Assembly: GCA_002077045.2 (NCBI GenBank)
Contig: KZ111152.1
Span: 794,941-858,940, forward strand
Direction: 5' to 3'
Source of the DNA: Rachicladosporium sp. CCFEE 5018
Taxonomy: Eukaryota; Ascomycota; Dothideomycetes; Cladosporiales; Cladosporiaceae
DNA: 64,000 nucleotides
The translations under genes were made by a program, and so were the position numbers. This document shows positions 11,219 to 21,683 of the stretch, one piece after another. Positions within the stretch are counted from its first letter, which is position 1. Every line of letters starts with the position of its first letter. The notes beneath the pieces were generated by a model that worked only from the letters and a program-made list of their open reading frames with translations, searched no databases and was not told where the DNA came from.

Positions 11219-11973
11219 AATCGTACCAGAGTGTTGTCCGCGACAGGGCAACGCTTTCTACGCGCAGAGGAATTGACGGACCATGGATGCCCTGGCCAAA
11301 CATGAGTAGCCGTTGACTGAGATTTCGACTACCAGACTGCGCAGAGCACAGCGCGGACACGGCGCTGATCCTGCATTCGCGGCCAAATCGCACGCTTCAA
11401 TACCAGATCATCGGAATCGTACAATGGACACAGCCTCGACTTTGCTCCGTGAAGATGGAAGACTCGCTGGCTTGCACGAGAGGCGGCACGAGTTGCTTGC
11501 GCTCTCGACCACCTGAAAGCCCGCATGCGCCTGCGGTTGTACCAGTGCTATGGCTGGCATGCCTTGGAGCCGACGATGCGGTCGGTCAGAAGGCGATGCA
11601 CAAGCTTCAGTGCTTGCTACACCACTGTCGCGGACGAACAATGCGCTAGCATGGGCGTTCATGTACTTGTCTATGATAGCACGAAAGCCACTGGTCGGTC
11701 ACTAGTCGTGAGGAAAGTCGCCTTTATCTCGTCACGTTCGCTTCCACGAGCTACAATTGACAGCTCACTTCCCCTACTAGCGCACACATTCTGTAAGTTC
11801 CGTGATCCCATAGAAGCAGTCATGGCGATCTCCTCGTGGCTGTTGGGGCATGTGGGCTCGCTTTCGTTGATCTTTTCTTTCCAACACTCTATGCACCACC
11901 ATTTCCGACTCCGGTTCTACTACCGGAGAAGATCTACACCTTTCCTAGGTCTACTCCCTGGGTAGGATTTGTC
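11219..11973. other. Intergenic / possible 5' part of the next gene
   Basis: About 750 bp upstream of the large unknown gene. The gene's frame remains open back to 11806 and reads a hydrophobic, protein-like stretch from about 11836 (GTG), so some of this region may belong to its first exon. I could not find a donor and acceptor pair that gives a convincing start. Confidence 0.4.
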
Positions 11974-14193
11974 ATGTTCGCCATGGCTTATAGTACCATC
12001 GACTTCACGCCCGCTCGAGGTAGGGTTCCGGTGGATGTCCTGCCTTTGAAAGAGCCAGCACATCTTCCCCCAACACATCCGCAGTTCATCCTACTCCAGG
12101 ATGGTCCACGGATCTCTACCTACGACATCGTTCCGCCGGTCAAGCGTCCTGCGGCACTTTCGAAGCGTGCGAGTCAGCTTGCCCTGAACTTTGCGAGGCG
12201 TCTCCTTAATCGTCCGAAGCCTCCAAAGGGGCTGAGCGATGCTGGACGGCAAGCTCTGGATGCAGAGCTCGTGCAGCGGAATGTTGAGAGCTTTGCCAGG
12301 GGTGAGATGGGATGGGAGACTATGCAGGGACTGGATGGGAAGGCAGTCGAGCTGACAAGCCCGAGAGCTGAGAGCTTTGCGAGGGCCAATCCAAGCTGCC
12401 AGGACTGGGAGAGCGTGCTTGGTGCCGATGAGAAGAAAGTGGCGATCGCGCACGTAGCTGCGGCGAACGTGGTGCCAGAGGAAGCTGTCCTCGAGAAGAA
12501 CGCTTTCGAGCAGAATGTTTCAACGGGTGTCTCATCGAAGGACCACGAGGTGGAGAAGAGGAAGAAGTGCCTGTCCACTGTTCTGGAGGCACGCGAAAGC
12601 GTGATCTTGGATGGTCACCCTCTGGCTGCGGAGAAGTATCCCTTCTCCAAAGAGCCAGCCACTGATCTCACTGTGAGTTCGCTCGGTGTTCTACCGGTGC
12701 GATACGAGGATCACCTACCGGTAGAGCAGCTAGCCATCGATGTCAAGGCCGCCTGGCATGCTGATGATGGTGCCGAGCCCAGACGCATGAAGAGAATTCT
12801 GAGCCTCCAGTCAATGCGATTTGCGGAGAAGCAGGCTCGAGAGCGTGAGGCTCGTGAGGCTCCTGCTGAAGCAAAAGCAACATTGAAGGTAGATCAGAAG
12901 CGTACGGTACCTAAACGAGGACTCAAGAAGTCGCTGAGCATGCAGATGCAGCGCTTCGCTAGCACTACGAGCCTGCTGCGAGCTACTCGCGAAGAGGCTG
13001 CTGCTGCCGAAAGCGTAGCAAAGGATGTCGCAGACGATCCACCCAAGAGCGCCGATGGAGGGCACGCCGGTCCAGTGGTGAGAAAGCCATGCCCGCCACG
13101 ATCACCACGTTCGCCACAGCCACTGCAGCAGAGCTCGAGCATGCGCAATATGCACTACGCTGAGCAGCGTGCAGCGCCTCCAGGCATCAAGATCATGGTC
13201 GACCCACTGACTGCTGATCACCCGTCCCTCCGTAGCTATGCCTTCTCGAACTCTGTACCACCACCGATACCGGAGAAATCACCAGCTCGAGCGGCGTCTT
13301 CGAACAATCTCCTCTCCGTCCAGAGTCCAAGATGCGACGTCCGCAAGCTCGGCCGGACAGCGTCGGTTCCAGTGCTTACGGCCCAGCTCTCCTCAAGAAA
13401 CCTGGAACAACCCACGCCAATTCATCCTCCCAGGCCTCATCTTATACTTCGTCTTAGAGCTGATGTTCCCTCAGAGAAGTCCCAGTATATTCTTCTCGCG
13501 AGTCTCAACTCCGCCCGCGTTGCAGCCAAGGTGCATCCTCTCGTCATCATGCCTCTATTAGGCCTGCGTGTCCAATCCTTCGCTGCTATCGAGCTCCCGC
13601 CACTACCACCCTCGAAGCCAGCTACCAAAGCCAGCCATATCGGCACGCAGATCGTCCGTGACCAGCTGCTGTCAGACGCCACTCAAGCTCGTGCGACGAT
13701 CCTTGTCTCGCCTCCAAACATGGGCGAGATGTCCGTTGGCGAGCTGTGGCGCAGCGGGAAGTACAAGAGGCACAAGTTCGTAGCCAAGAACCACAAACTA
13801 GAAGATCATCGGTACACGCTGTTTCCGACTTTCGAACCCAACACAGACTTTGATGGCCATGATGTCGACGACATCATCGGACCGGATGATGGAATTGTTG
13901 AGACTGGTGATGATGCTGCCGCTCAAGTGGAGCTGCTGGCTACCTCTGGGGCGAATGCGATCGTAGAGGACAACGAGAACGTTGCGAATGCGCAAGAGGC
14001 GCGCAGTAAGCTCGAAATGGCGGCGCCTGCAAAATTCGAGCTGAAAGGTAAGCTGGACAGGGTGGCCAAAGGGGGTGCGGCGAGGTGTGCGTGTCTTGAG
14101 TACAACGCGTACGAAGTGGTTGTCGACACGAAGTGGACTGCGATTGGTGTGGGCAAGACTGGAGATGGGAGATGGGTAGTGGGCTTCGGTTGA
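11974..14193 (+). CDS. Large unknown protein with internal repeats (start unresolved)
   Basis: I do not recognise this protein. The open frame runs from 11806 to the stop at 14193. In-frame ATGs occur at 11974 and 11983 (the latter in the context GCCATGG). Upstream codons encode a plausible hydrophobic segment (GACGLAFVDLFFPTLYAPPF), so the true start may be earlier and spliced. The body is hydrophilic, Ala/Glu/Arg/Ser-rich and probably largely disordered. Two kinds of internal repeat are visible: SFAR units (VESFARGEMGWETM near 12280 and AESFARANPSCQDWESV near 12367), and three SLSxQxxRFA-like units near 12802, 12931 and 13132. The C-terminus (about 14080-14193) is more ordered (EVVVDTKWTAIGVGKTG). 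Codon use and long openness support real coding. Confidence 0.65.
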   Translation: MFAMAYSTIDFTPARGRVPVDVLPLKEPAHLPPTHPQFILLQDGPRISTYDIVPPVKRPAALSKRASQLALNFARRLLNRPKPPKGLSDAGRQALDAELVQRNVESFARGEMGWETMQGLDGKAVELTSPRAESFARANPSCQDWESVLGADEKKVAIAHVAAANVVPEEAVLEKNAFEQNVSTGVSSKDHEVEKRKKCLSTVLEARESVILDGHPLAAEKYPFSKEPATDLTVSSLGVLPVRYEDHLPVEQLAIDVKAAWHADDGAEPRRMKRILSLQSMRFAEKQAREREAREAPAEAKATLKVDQKRTVPKRGLKKSLSMQMQRFASTTSLLRATREEAAAAESVAKDVADDPPKSADGGHAGPVVRKPCPPRSPRSPQPLQQSSSMRNMHYAEQRAAPPGIKIMVDPLTADHPSLRSYAFSNSVPPPIPEKSPARAASSNNLLSVQSPRCDVRKLGRTASVPVLTAQLSSRNLEQPTPIHPPRPHLILRLRADVPSEKSQYILLASLNSARVAAKVHPLVIMPLLGLRVQSFAAIELPPLPPSKPATKASHIGTQIVRDQLLSDATQARATILVSPPNMGEMSVGELWRSGKYKRHKFVAKNHKLEDHRYTLFPTFEPNTDFDGHDVDDIIGPDDGIVETGDDAAAQVELLATSGANAIVEDNENVANAQEARSKLEMAAPAKFELKGKLDRVAKGGAARCACLEYNAYEVVVDTKWTAIGVGKTGDGRWVVGFG

Positions 14194-14867
14194 TAAGGCA
14201 AATGTATGACGGTGGACAGGCAGGTAATGATTACTTCGATGACGATGGTGTTGACATCTAATTGTGATCATGAAGGACAAGGATCTCTGAGACTAGTGTA
14301 CAGTACTCGATACAAGCTACAGTACACCCAATAAAACATCTCTTGGGGTATCGCTCATCAACGCCATAACCCCATGAATCCATGCTGGTTGCTCAACAAT
14401 GCGCAAGCTTTTATACGGACCCCAAAGTCCCAGAGTGGAGTAGTAGTGCCAGCAGAAGTCCCTCAGACCACCGCATCATGCAGACCAGAGCTGCTACGCT
14501 AGACGTGACGTCCGGCGTAGTGTGTGCTCTGTCCGCTTATCGCGCCCAAAGGAGATCGCACCCAAAAACAATCGCGCGCAAGTTAAGCATCCACCAACCG
14601 TCGTCTCTTGTCATCTTCGTGTGCGAAGGATGACTCAAAAAGTCGCAGCAAAAGACAAGCATTGTCAAATCCCAATATCTTGACATCTTCGTGTGCGAAG
14701 TACAGTCGAAGTAATCGCACCCAAAGAGAAGTGTCGTGCAGTCATCGTCTTCTGACAGTGTCGTGTGAAAGAGCAAGGTCACCTGCCCGACAGGCTCCCA
14801 CAGCATTGCTTTGTCGTCATCAGCCACCTCTTACCCCTCGAAGCTCCCAGTGCAGCCACGTCGCGCT
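14194..14867. other. Convergent 3' region with short direct repeats
   Basis: About 670 bp between two facing stop codons. It holds the short direct repeats listed separately (14555-14725). No gene is supported. Confidence 0.55.
14555..14725. repeat. Short direct repeats (17-bp and 12-bp units)
   Basis: The 17-bp string CATCTTCGTGTGCGAAG occurs at 14612-14628 and again at 14684-14700. ATCGCACCCAAA occurs at 14555-14566 and 14714-14725, so the two pairs are nested. Part of the 17-mer is itself near-palindromic (CTTCG...CGAAG), so each copy could form a small hairpin in DNA or RNA. The segment lies in the 3' regions of two convergent genes. Confidence 0.7.
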
Positions 14868-17161
14868 TCAGATGTGCCAAGATGACATCGCGAGGTTGAG
14901 CTGGCTCACGTCCGTGTTGCTCCTGCTCCTCAAAGTGGAGCCTCCGTAGCTGCTTGGTGTCTGCCCACCGAGCTCCCTGTGAAGCGCAGCCATGACAGCG
15001 TCGAACTCGCGGCGAGCAACGTCGTTCAAGGTGAGGGACGCCATGTTGGTTGTGCCGTAGTTGACGGTGAAGTTGGCGAACGGATCGGCGTTGGCGACGA
15101 GAGCGAAGGGCGTAGCGTGGGAGGGGAGCTGGAGGGTGGGGCGGGAGTGGGTAGTGCCGGTGAGGAGGCGGATGTAGAACTGGGAGCTTGTGTCAGGTAC
15201 TTATTGCATGTATGCTTGGGCAGGGAGACATACATCGAGGACTTCATCATTCACCTCCACCTTGAAGGTCAGCGCCAAGAACGGCCAGTTGGCGCTCAGG
15301 CGATGGTCACCTCCCATGCGCACACTCATGCAATGCCCAGCAGCGAGAGCGCCGTAGCCACCCTTGTTGAGAACGACGATGACTGCGTGCTTCTGCTGCT
15401 CGCTGAAGCCGACGCAGGTCAGGGCCGCCACCGTGAGCTCCTGCAACAGACCAGGATGGAGATTCGGGTGGTGGTTGCGGCGAAGGGAAGCAACAAGGTG
15501 GCGAATGACAGCGACAGTGGCGTCGAAGACCATCTTGCGATCGGAGAGGCGGATGTACTGCGTGAAGGTCCACGGGTACTTGTGCAGGGTAGAGATCATG
15601 CTCTCGTACAGACGATTGGGAGTGCGCTGCGTGAAAGGACCCTATGGAGTGTCAGTAATTACGATGCAAAGCGTGGTGAAAGGGCGATACTTGCGCGAGC
15701 TGGGTTCTCCACGAATTTGAGAAGCATGTCGAGCTCCTCACTCTGGATGAATCCGTTGAAGCCAACAGCCGTCTTGCTGTTGTCGTAGTAGCGCAGGTCT
15801 TGCGGGATCAGGCGTGGCGTAGTACCGACCCATTGGATCTGCTTGGCGCGAGGGAATAGGGCAGCCATGAGCGCCTCTTGAGAACTAACTTCAACATCAG
15901 TGGGCCGATCATTCAGCTTTAGAGGACGACCCTCAGTAGCGCGACGAGAAAGTGACAGGGAGATAGAGACAGCTTCATGGGGCGTGGCAACCTCCATAAA
16001 AGCGTCCATAGTCTTGCCAGTATTACGGTCCATAATAATATGGATACCGTGATACTGGGTGCCTTGCGGCTGATTGACGATGCTGGCATTGCGCCCAACA
16101 GTGGCGATGAACTCATTGCGAGTCACGCCATATGGGATCTGGGACATTGAGGTCAGTATGAGCATTAACTCTAAGCGCATTTGGGGAGGTTACGTTGGAG
16201 AATCTGATCACTCCATATTTGCAGGGAGCGCTTGGCTGCAGTGCGTTGTGCAATGGGAGCGACGCCAGCGCATCATCAACATTGGGCAGATAGCCGTGCT
16301 GGATGCCCGCAAACCAAGCAGGTGGTGCCGAGGTGGCGATTGGAAGTGGGCGCCCAATGGGTGGACCTGGGTACTGGGCTGGCTGGGAGTATTCGATGAA
16401 ATCGTCGTGTGGAGGCTTGCCGGTCTCCCTCGAATTGCTCCGGCTACGGCCCAGACCGGGATGGGGCTGACGGTGGATCGATTTCTGCGGGTGCCTCCCA
16501 GTAGGCTGTTGGTACAGCATCCGCCTACGCCCACCGATGGAGTCGGGTCCAGACTGGTCGAGCTCGTCGTCGCCGTTCGACATCATTCCGGCCTTGATCT
16601 GGAAGGCGAGGTGGCCGGGTGGTACGACGTGGCCGGAGTCCTGGCGCCCACGCTGAGTAGTGTGCGCAAGCGCATGATGCTGCGGAGTTGGTCCATACGC
16701 AACGGACATCTGTGGAGTCGGCGCATAGTATTGCATCTGCGCACCATACATGTTGGTTGGCTGGACACCAAAGCCGTTGCGGTGTGGCTGTGCGCCATGC
16801 ATGCCGTTTGGCGCATATCCGGTCGCGGTGTAGCCTTGAGTGGTGGCGCTGACGAAGCTGTGGCCAGTTGGACCGGAGAAGGACCCCATGGGCAGTGGGA
16901 TGCCAGGGAACCTGAGTCGCGAAAGTCATATTGCTGGCGCTTGACTCTGGGCGGATTGGACGGTCTTGCGCGAGCACGTCCTCGCGAAGCGCAGGCGGGA
17001 CATAGCGCTCTTGACGAGAGATTGGAGTTGGCGTTTGAGGCACGTCAAAGCCGTGTCTGCGAAAAGCTGCAATTAGTCTTCGGTCGCGCTGCGCAGAAGC
17101 GGTCGGACGTAACTCACGTGTTGCCGCTCTGCATTGGCGGGCGTCCGTTGTTGTGATCCAT
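14868..17161 (-). CDS. RRM-type RNA-binding protein with six exons, two GC-AG introns
   Basis: A 670-residue product, joining exons 17118-17161, 16970-17056, 16194-16911, 15695-16138, 15234-15641 and 14868-15179. The first half is low-complexity (Gly/Tyr/Gln/His-rich, near 16550-16900). The RNA-recognition fold starts with YGVIRFSN, joined across an intron to IPYGVTRNEFIATVGRNA. A second, less typical domain follows (GPFTQRTPNRLYESMIS, then LNKGGYGALAAGH). Two introns begin with GC rather than GT (16969 GCAAGA and 15694 GCAAGT). Only these choices keep the frame open and restore continuous protein-like sequence; the other three introns are GT-AG (61, 55 and 54 bp). Function beyond RNA binding is unknown. 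The exon 2/3 junction is the least certain. Confidence 0.8.
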
Positions 17162-17706
17162 GGCGTAGCGAGTTCGAGCGTGGTCGCGGTGCAGTGTAGC
17201 GAAGATCAGGAACAGAGCATAGCGGTGTGGGGAAGAAAATGTTGTTGGCGATGGTGTAGTGTTGCAGAGCGAGTGGGATCAAAAACAAAATAACCTACGA
17301 CATGCCAAGACATCCCGAAGAGACCTGAGGAGTAGGTGGGTTGTGGTGTAGTTGAAGGAAGGAAGGAGCGACGTAGAGACGCACTTGATCACGTGCCCTC
17401 GAGACGTCAGATCGCTGCGCCTATACTTCGCACTGTCATGAGATGCAGCGAGACCGAGTGAGTCCAATATGACATATTGTAATGACAGTGAGAGTTGCGC
17501 AGTACGAGGCTGAGGAAGAGAGAAGTTCGAATGGGGTAGTGTACTCATGCTGAAATGCTTTTAAGGCGTGTTTTCATGCGAGCCGAATTTGTCGACTCCC
17601 TGCAGATCCTGTATGCACCTCAAGTTGTGAGACTGCAGCGATTTGCAGTCATGTCATGATAGTCTGCTCCACGTCTATAGTCGTATGGTATCGAGTGGCG
17701 ATTTGC
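17162..17706. other. Intergenic between RRM gene and ARPC4
   Basis: 545 bp: promoter of the RRM gene plus the 3' region of ARPC4, both on the minus strand. No further gene seen. Confidence 0.55.
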
Positions 17707-18369
17707 TCAGTCAAACTGCACATCATTAGCAGGGTCATGGCAGCTGTAAGTGGCAAAGCACATACTGGAGTGAGGAAGCTCTCGGCCACATATCTTGCTC
17801 GTGCATTCATGAAGAGCTTCATCTCCGAGATCTCCTTGTCGACCTCCTCCATGAACTCGATGATAAAGTCCACCAGCTTATGCTTCAGCATTTCTTCAGT
17901 ATGGAAGTTTGTAATCAGGAAAGAGATGTCGTAGCCCTGGACATTGTCAGCAGCGCTCCGCTACTTTGAGCACTTTGTCATGTATACCGGTACAGGCTTC
18001 CGCCGTAATATGAAGAATGCTTCCGCTCGTTGTGTGAGGAATCGCGTGAACTTGTGTACCAGGATATGCTCTATCTCGTCCGCCTGCTTGATCCGTATGC
18101 TGATTCGTACGCTATTCACTGACGGCTCGATAAGCACTCTCTCCTCCGCGTTTCGTGATACGGTCAAGGGGTTGAGCAGCAGCTCAGGCGACGTTTGGGC
18201 TTCTATCTCGGGGACATTGTGTCGTTCGCTGGCTTGTGATGCGAAGTTGGAGAGGGAGAGGGCGGCTGTGAGAGTCGTTCGGACGCATGAGAGATATGGG
18301 CGCAGTGATTGAGACTTGAGAGGACATCAGCGAGATCATGTGGGAGTCTGAAGGCCTGGGACCGACCAT
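17707..18369 (-). CDS. ARPC4: Arp2/3 complex subunit 4 (ARPC4, p20)
   Basis: A 169-residue protein in four exons: 18367-18369, 17988-18314, 17766-17936 and 17707-17715. The first coding exon is the ATG alone and the last encodes only Phe-Asp-stop. The body reads SQSLRPYLSCVRTTLTAALS, then VLIEPSVNSVRISIRIKQAD and FTRFLTQRAEAFFILRRKPV. Exon 3 gives GYDISFLITNFHTEEMLKHK and KEISEMKLFMNARARYVAES. These are the hallmark blocks of ARPC4, which forms the structural core of the Arp2/3 actin-nucleating complex with ARPC2. The three introns are 52, 51 and 50 bp, all GT-AG, and the total length equals the family norm. It is divergent to the F-box gene. Confidence 0.95.
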
Positions 18370-18811
18370 TCTGTAGAATCCTCGATGTACTCGTCGTGGA
18401 GCCTTCGACCATTTGGCAGCTGACCACCCTGGACTGGCGGTATCGCGGAAGCGTATATAGCGACTGAGATCAGATGTTTTGGGGTTCTCTTGTAGCACAC
18501 ATAGCATTCAGCATTCGCGACAGCGCTGTCGACTATATAGGCATAGGTACGTCTGATGTCCACGACGTGCCAAGTCTGGATGCCTGAAATCAGTCATGCC
18601 TCAGTCCACACTACTGAACTCCTGCCAACAACATGAATGTAAACAACAATGAGAATATGAAGCTGCAGATGAGGGCATCGTACGCAGCTTGGATACCTCC
18701 CAACGACTCTTGAGGGTGGCGAGATCTGCCAAATACGGAGCTGTGATCTTCCAGCTGCCAGCCCGTCTAGCGCCACATGGCTACGTATATTCACGGCGAG
18801 AGATTCACAAC
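18370..18811. other. Divergent promoter between ARPC4 and F-box gene
   Basis: 442 bp. The frame of the F-box gene is open upstream to 18689, but that segment lacks conserved sequence. Nothing else is recognised. Confidence 0.55.
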
Positions 18812-19945
18812 ATGGCTCTCCTCGACTTGCCCGCAGAGCTCTTGACACAAATCTTGGAAGAGCTTGGTGGCCGCGAGCTTAGGCGCGGGATCCACGTTGG
18901 CTCTCACCGCCTGACGCTGAACCGCTACTGGTACGAGGCAGCGCTCCCAGTGTACCTCTCAGGCCTTGATGTGGCGAGCGTAGAGGTGACCGGCATCCAC
19001 TGCCTCGACTTACCCTACCACTTGAACTATCTTGGCAGCCGTCGACTGATGTACAAGAACACTCGAAGTCTACATGTCCGTCTGTACGGCCATTGGTGGG
19101 ACTCGACAGTGATACATTGCGCGTGTGACGAACACTATCGACCGAGATCTCCCGAGGAGCCACCGCATGCGTTCGAGCCATTTGATACCATGGACGACCC
19201 AGGGTCTGGTGCTATCAGGAAATGGCAGACGGAGACCCTTCGACATGAAGCGTTGCATCCCTTCTTCGACGACCTTGCTAGCTTCGAGGTCCTCCGAGAA
19301 GCAGAAGCAGAGCAAGGTCCGCAATGGGACTATCTAAACGCCGAGACCTGCCAACGCCTCCTCACCAGTCTTTCCCTGGCCACGAACCTCGATTTCTTGA
19401 CTCTTGACACGAGCGGCTCCTCCCTCCTCCCATATAGACACGACCACATCTGCAGCGTACTGGCCAAAATCATACTCAAGATTCGCAGAGTACGTCTACG
19501 AATGGTCTCACTCTGCCCAACAGTCTTCGACCTCGACGCAATCCCGTCAACCAGCAAGCTCAGCCTCGAAAGCCTAGTCATCAAGCTCAACCAGCCCCGC
19601 TATCCAGGCCAACAACACCACATGACCGAGGAATGCTTCCACTCAGGCCACTACCCACGCACCATGCGCCTCCACGACAAAATGATACGAGCAGCCGCTC
19701 AATTCGGAAAGACACTCCAAGATCTCCAGGCGCAGGCTTCCAGCAGTCACACAGCTCGACTCAAGCTTCTCCGTATCTCCTACATGCCTCACACGACGCC
19801 GCAAGTGCAGACTGTGGAGTGTCTGAGCATGCGGAGGGTGTACTACTGTGGGCAAGATAACTTTTCGTACTGGCCGGATGGATCGCCAAAGTGGCTTGAG
19901 GATGAGAGGGGGAAGATGAAGGAGGCGGAGGAGTATAGGCGATGA
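18812..19945 (+). CDS. F-box domain protein
   Basis: A 377-residue single-exon protein that opens with a typical fungal F-box core, MALLDLPAELLTQILEEL, followed by a helix ending NRYWYEAALPVYL (about residues 1-50). The rest is a diverse substrate-recognition-like region without repeats I can name; it includes a conserved-looking LNQPRYPGQQHHMTEECF block. F-box proteins link targets to SCF ubiquitin ligases through Skp1, but the target here is unknown. The ATG at 18812 sits directly before the F-box and has an ACAACATGG context. Confidence 0.8.
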   Translation: MALLDLPAELLTQILEELGGRELRRGIHVGSHRLTLNRYWYEAALPVYLSGLDVASVEVTGIHCLDLPYHLNYLGSRRLMYKNTRSLHVRLYGHWWDSTVIHCACDEHYRPRSPEEPPHAFEPFDTMDDPGSGAIRKWQTETLRHEALHPFFDDLASFEVLREAEAEQGPQWDYLNAETCQRLLTSLSLATNLDFLTLDTSGSSLLPYRHDHICSVLAKIILKIRRVRLRMVSLCPTVFDLDAIPSTSKLSLESLVIKLNQPRYPGQQHHMTEECFHSGHYPRTMRLHDKMIRAAAQFGKTLQDLQAQASSSHTARLKLLRISYMPHTTPQVQTVECLSMRRVYYCGQDNFSYWPDGSPKWLEDERGKMKEAEEYRR

Positions 19946-20153
19946 GTCCTCCTCTGTGAAAGTTGCATGCGGGAATAGGTGATAGCTCCCTCGTGTGGCT
20001 CTGTGGCGGACATTGTGGAACGTCGCGAGAATCTCATTCGAGATACGGGAGACAGGTTTGGCCATGGCCGTAGAGGCATAAATACGTAATCATTTCGCTG
20101 CCGTCGCGCCCTAACACCATGCTATGCACCCCAGATGACCTATACCAGTGCAA

Positions 20154-21683
20154 TCAATCCACAAACTGCCGTCCCAAGATCTCTCTGTATCCCCTTCCTA
20201 CCATTCCCCAGCCGCCACCCTCTCTAGGCAAAAGCTCAAACAATTCCCATCTCGGTCGCCCTCCACCTCCAAGCACAAATATCACAGCACCCTCGTCGTC
20301 ATCCCCAGAAAGTCCACTGACACCATAAGCCTTCCCATCTTTAGGTGCGAAAGCCACAATTCCCTTTGGCGGCTTTCCAGTGGGATTGCCAGGAAGAGGT
20401 GGCACCGGATTGCGGACTTTGGTACGCTTACCAGTGGGTGATGTAGTGTAGGTGTAGCCTCTATTGGGACCAGGCTGCCAATGCGGTGGATCATCGCCGG
20501 TGTAGAAAGTTGCCGAGACTACGGACCGGGTGTCTTGCAATGCTCGAGGAGCGAGAGAGGAAGACTTGAAGGCTGCTAGTGCTGTGAGGGAAGCGGAAGA
20601 CGAGGGCGAGGCCGACGCTGGTGGCGGGCGTAGACCGTAGTACTCTTGCGCTGAACCTTGGCCAGTAGCCGAATGAGGCGAGGAGCGACCTGAGAAGTTG
20701 GAGAGCGAGGTTTGGTCTGTTGGTGTAGGGATGCGTGGAGTCGGGTAGCTAGGATTTCTGCGGTGCGGTAGAGGTTTCGCAGGAGGATCCGGCGTTGAGG
20801 AGTGCGAGGGACCAGGACGAAGATCGAAGATATGCAGTGTGCCTTTGTCGGAAGTACTCGCTAGCCAGCGATTCCCGGGGCTGACTGCGAGGCTGCCGAT
20901 GATGGCATGGTCCATGCCGCGGCGAAACTCGGCGAGCTGATCCAAGGTTGATGTTGACCACACGCGGATCAGTGTGCCATTCATCGAGGCTGTGACGAGT
21001 ATGCTGCCATCGTCCGAGAGGGCGATAGAGCGGATCGCCGAGTCATGGGCGCGGAAGACACGCTTTGATCCGGAAGGTAGGGGGACCAGCTGGACCTGCC
21101 CAATCGTCTGAGCTGGTAATACCAGAACGTTCTTCCCAAGACATGCCAAAGCATACGGATTTGGAGCAGTAGGAAACAGCCCCTTGACCCTGTTCGGCGC
21201 CCTGACCACAGCGTCCACGTCAGCCATGTGATGCTCCTCTGCTGGTTCCACGGGGCCAAGCTCCTGGTATTCCAGCATTACAGTGCGATCCTGCAGAACG
21301 ATCGCAGCGTAAGTAGTCGACAGTCTGATACCCAGTATAGGCTCGTACAGGTCGAACCGCGCGATCTGACGGCCCAACGTAGCGTCCCAAAAGGATATCA
21401 CGTTTGGACTGCCTTGCGGCGTGCTGCCACCTCCCGTGACAGCAAAGTAACGATCATCCAGTACAGCTGCAACCGCAACTCCGGCATCGCTCAGTACTGC
21501 TGGCGCCTTGCCTTTGCGTCCAGTCGCCGAAAGTATCGGCTGATAGGTTGGCAGGCAGTTGTCTGTCCGAAAGATGCGGCAGCCATCGGAAAGACCTGCT
21601 ATGTATCGTGTCCGAGTGGGTGAGAACGCGAGAGATAAGGCAACAGCATCATCTGTAGGCTGTATCGGATGTCGTGTGTTCAT
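20154..21683 (-). CDS. PROPPIN, WD40 phosphoinositide-binding protein (Atg18/Hsv2/WIPI family)
   Basis: A 509-residue single-exon beta-propeller. The start (VALSLAFSPTRTRYIAGLSDGCRIF region) is the first WD-like blade. The phosphoinositide-binding signature FRRG lies at about residues 253-256, preceded by the diagnostic NGTLIRVWSTST blade. These features define PROPPINs, which bind PI3P/PI(3,5)P2 on vacuolar and autophagic membranes. Within the family, FRRG fits Atg18/WIPI, while the length and the long polar insert near residues 295-370 are more like Hsv2-type proteins, so I do not choose. It faces the F-box gene tail to tail, 208 bp away. Confidence 0.9.
   Translation of the reverse strand: MNTRHPIQPTDDAVALSLAFSPTRTRYIAGLSDGCRIFRTDNCLPTYQPILSATGRKGKAPAVLSDAGVAVAAVLDDRYFAVTGGGSTPQGSPNVISFWDATLGRQIARFDLYEPILGIRLSTTYAAIVLQDRTVMLEYQELGPVEPAEEHHMADVDAVVRAPNRVKGLFPTAPNPYALACLGKNVLVLPAQTIGQVQLVPLPSGSKRVFRAHDSAIRSIALSDDGSILVTASMNGTLIRVWSTSTLDQLAEFRRGMDHAIIGSLAVSPGNRWLASTSDKGTLHIFDLRPGPSHSSTPDPPAKPLPHRRNPSYPTPRIPTPTDQTSLSNFSGRSSPHSATGQGSAQEYYGLRPPPASASPSSSASLTALAAFKSSSLAPRALQDTRSVVSATFYTGDDPPHWQPGPNRGYTYTTSPTGKRTKVRNPVPPLPGNPTGKPPKGIVAFAPKDGKAYGVSGLSGDDDEGAVIFVLGGGGRPRWELFELLPREGGGWGMVGRGYREILGRQFVD

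Noticed and set aside
14979..15788. Open frame of 269 codons on the plus strand
   Set aside because: Antisense to RRM gene exons 4-6; no start context and no recognisable fold.
16074..17156. Open frame of 360 codons on the plus strand
   Set aside because: It is a mirror of the RRM gene: it spans that gene's exons and introns, and has Trp/Arg-rich random composition.
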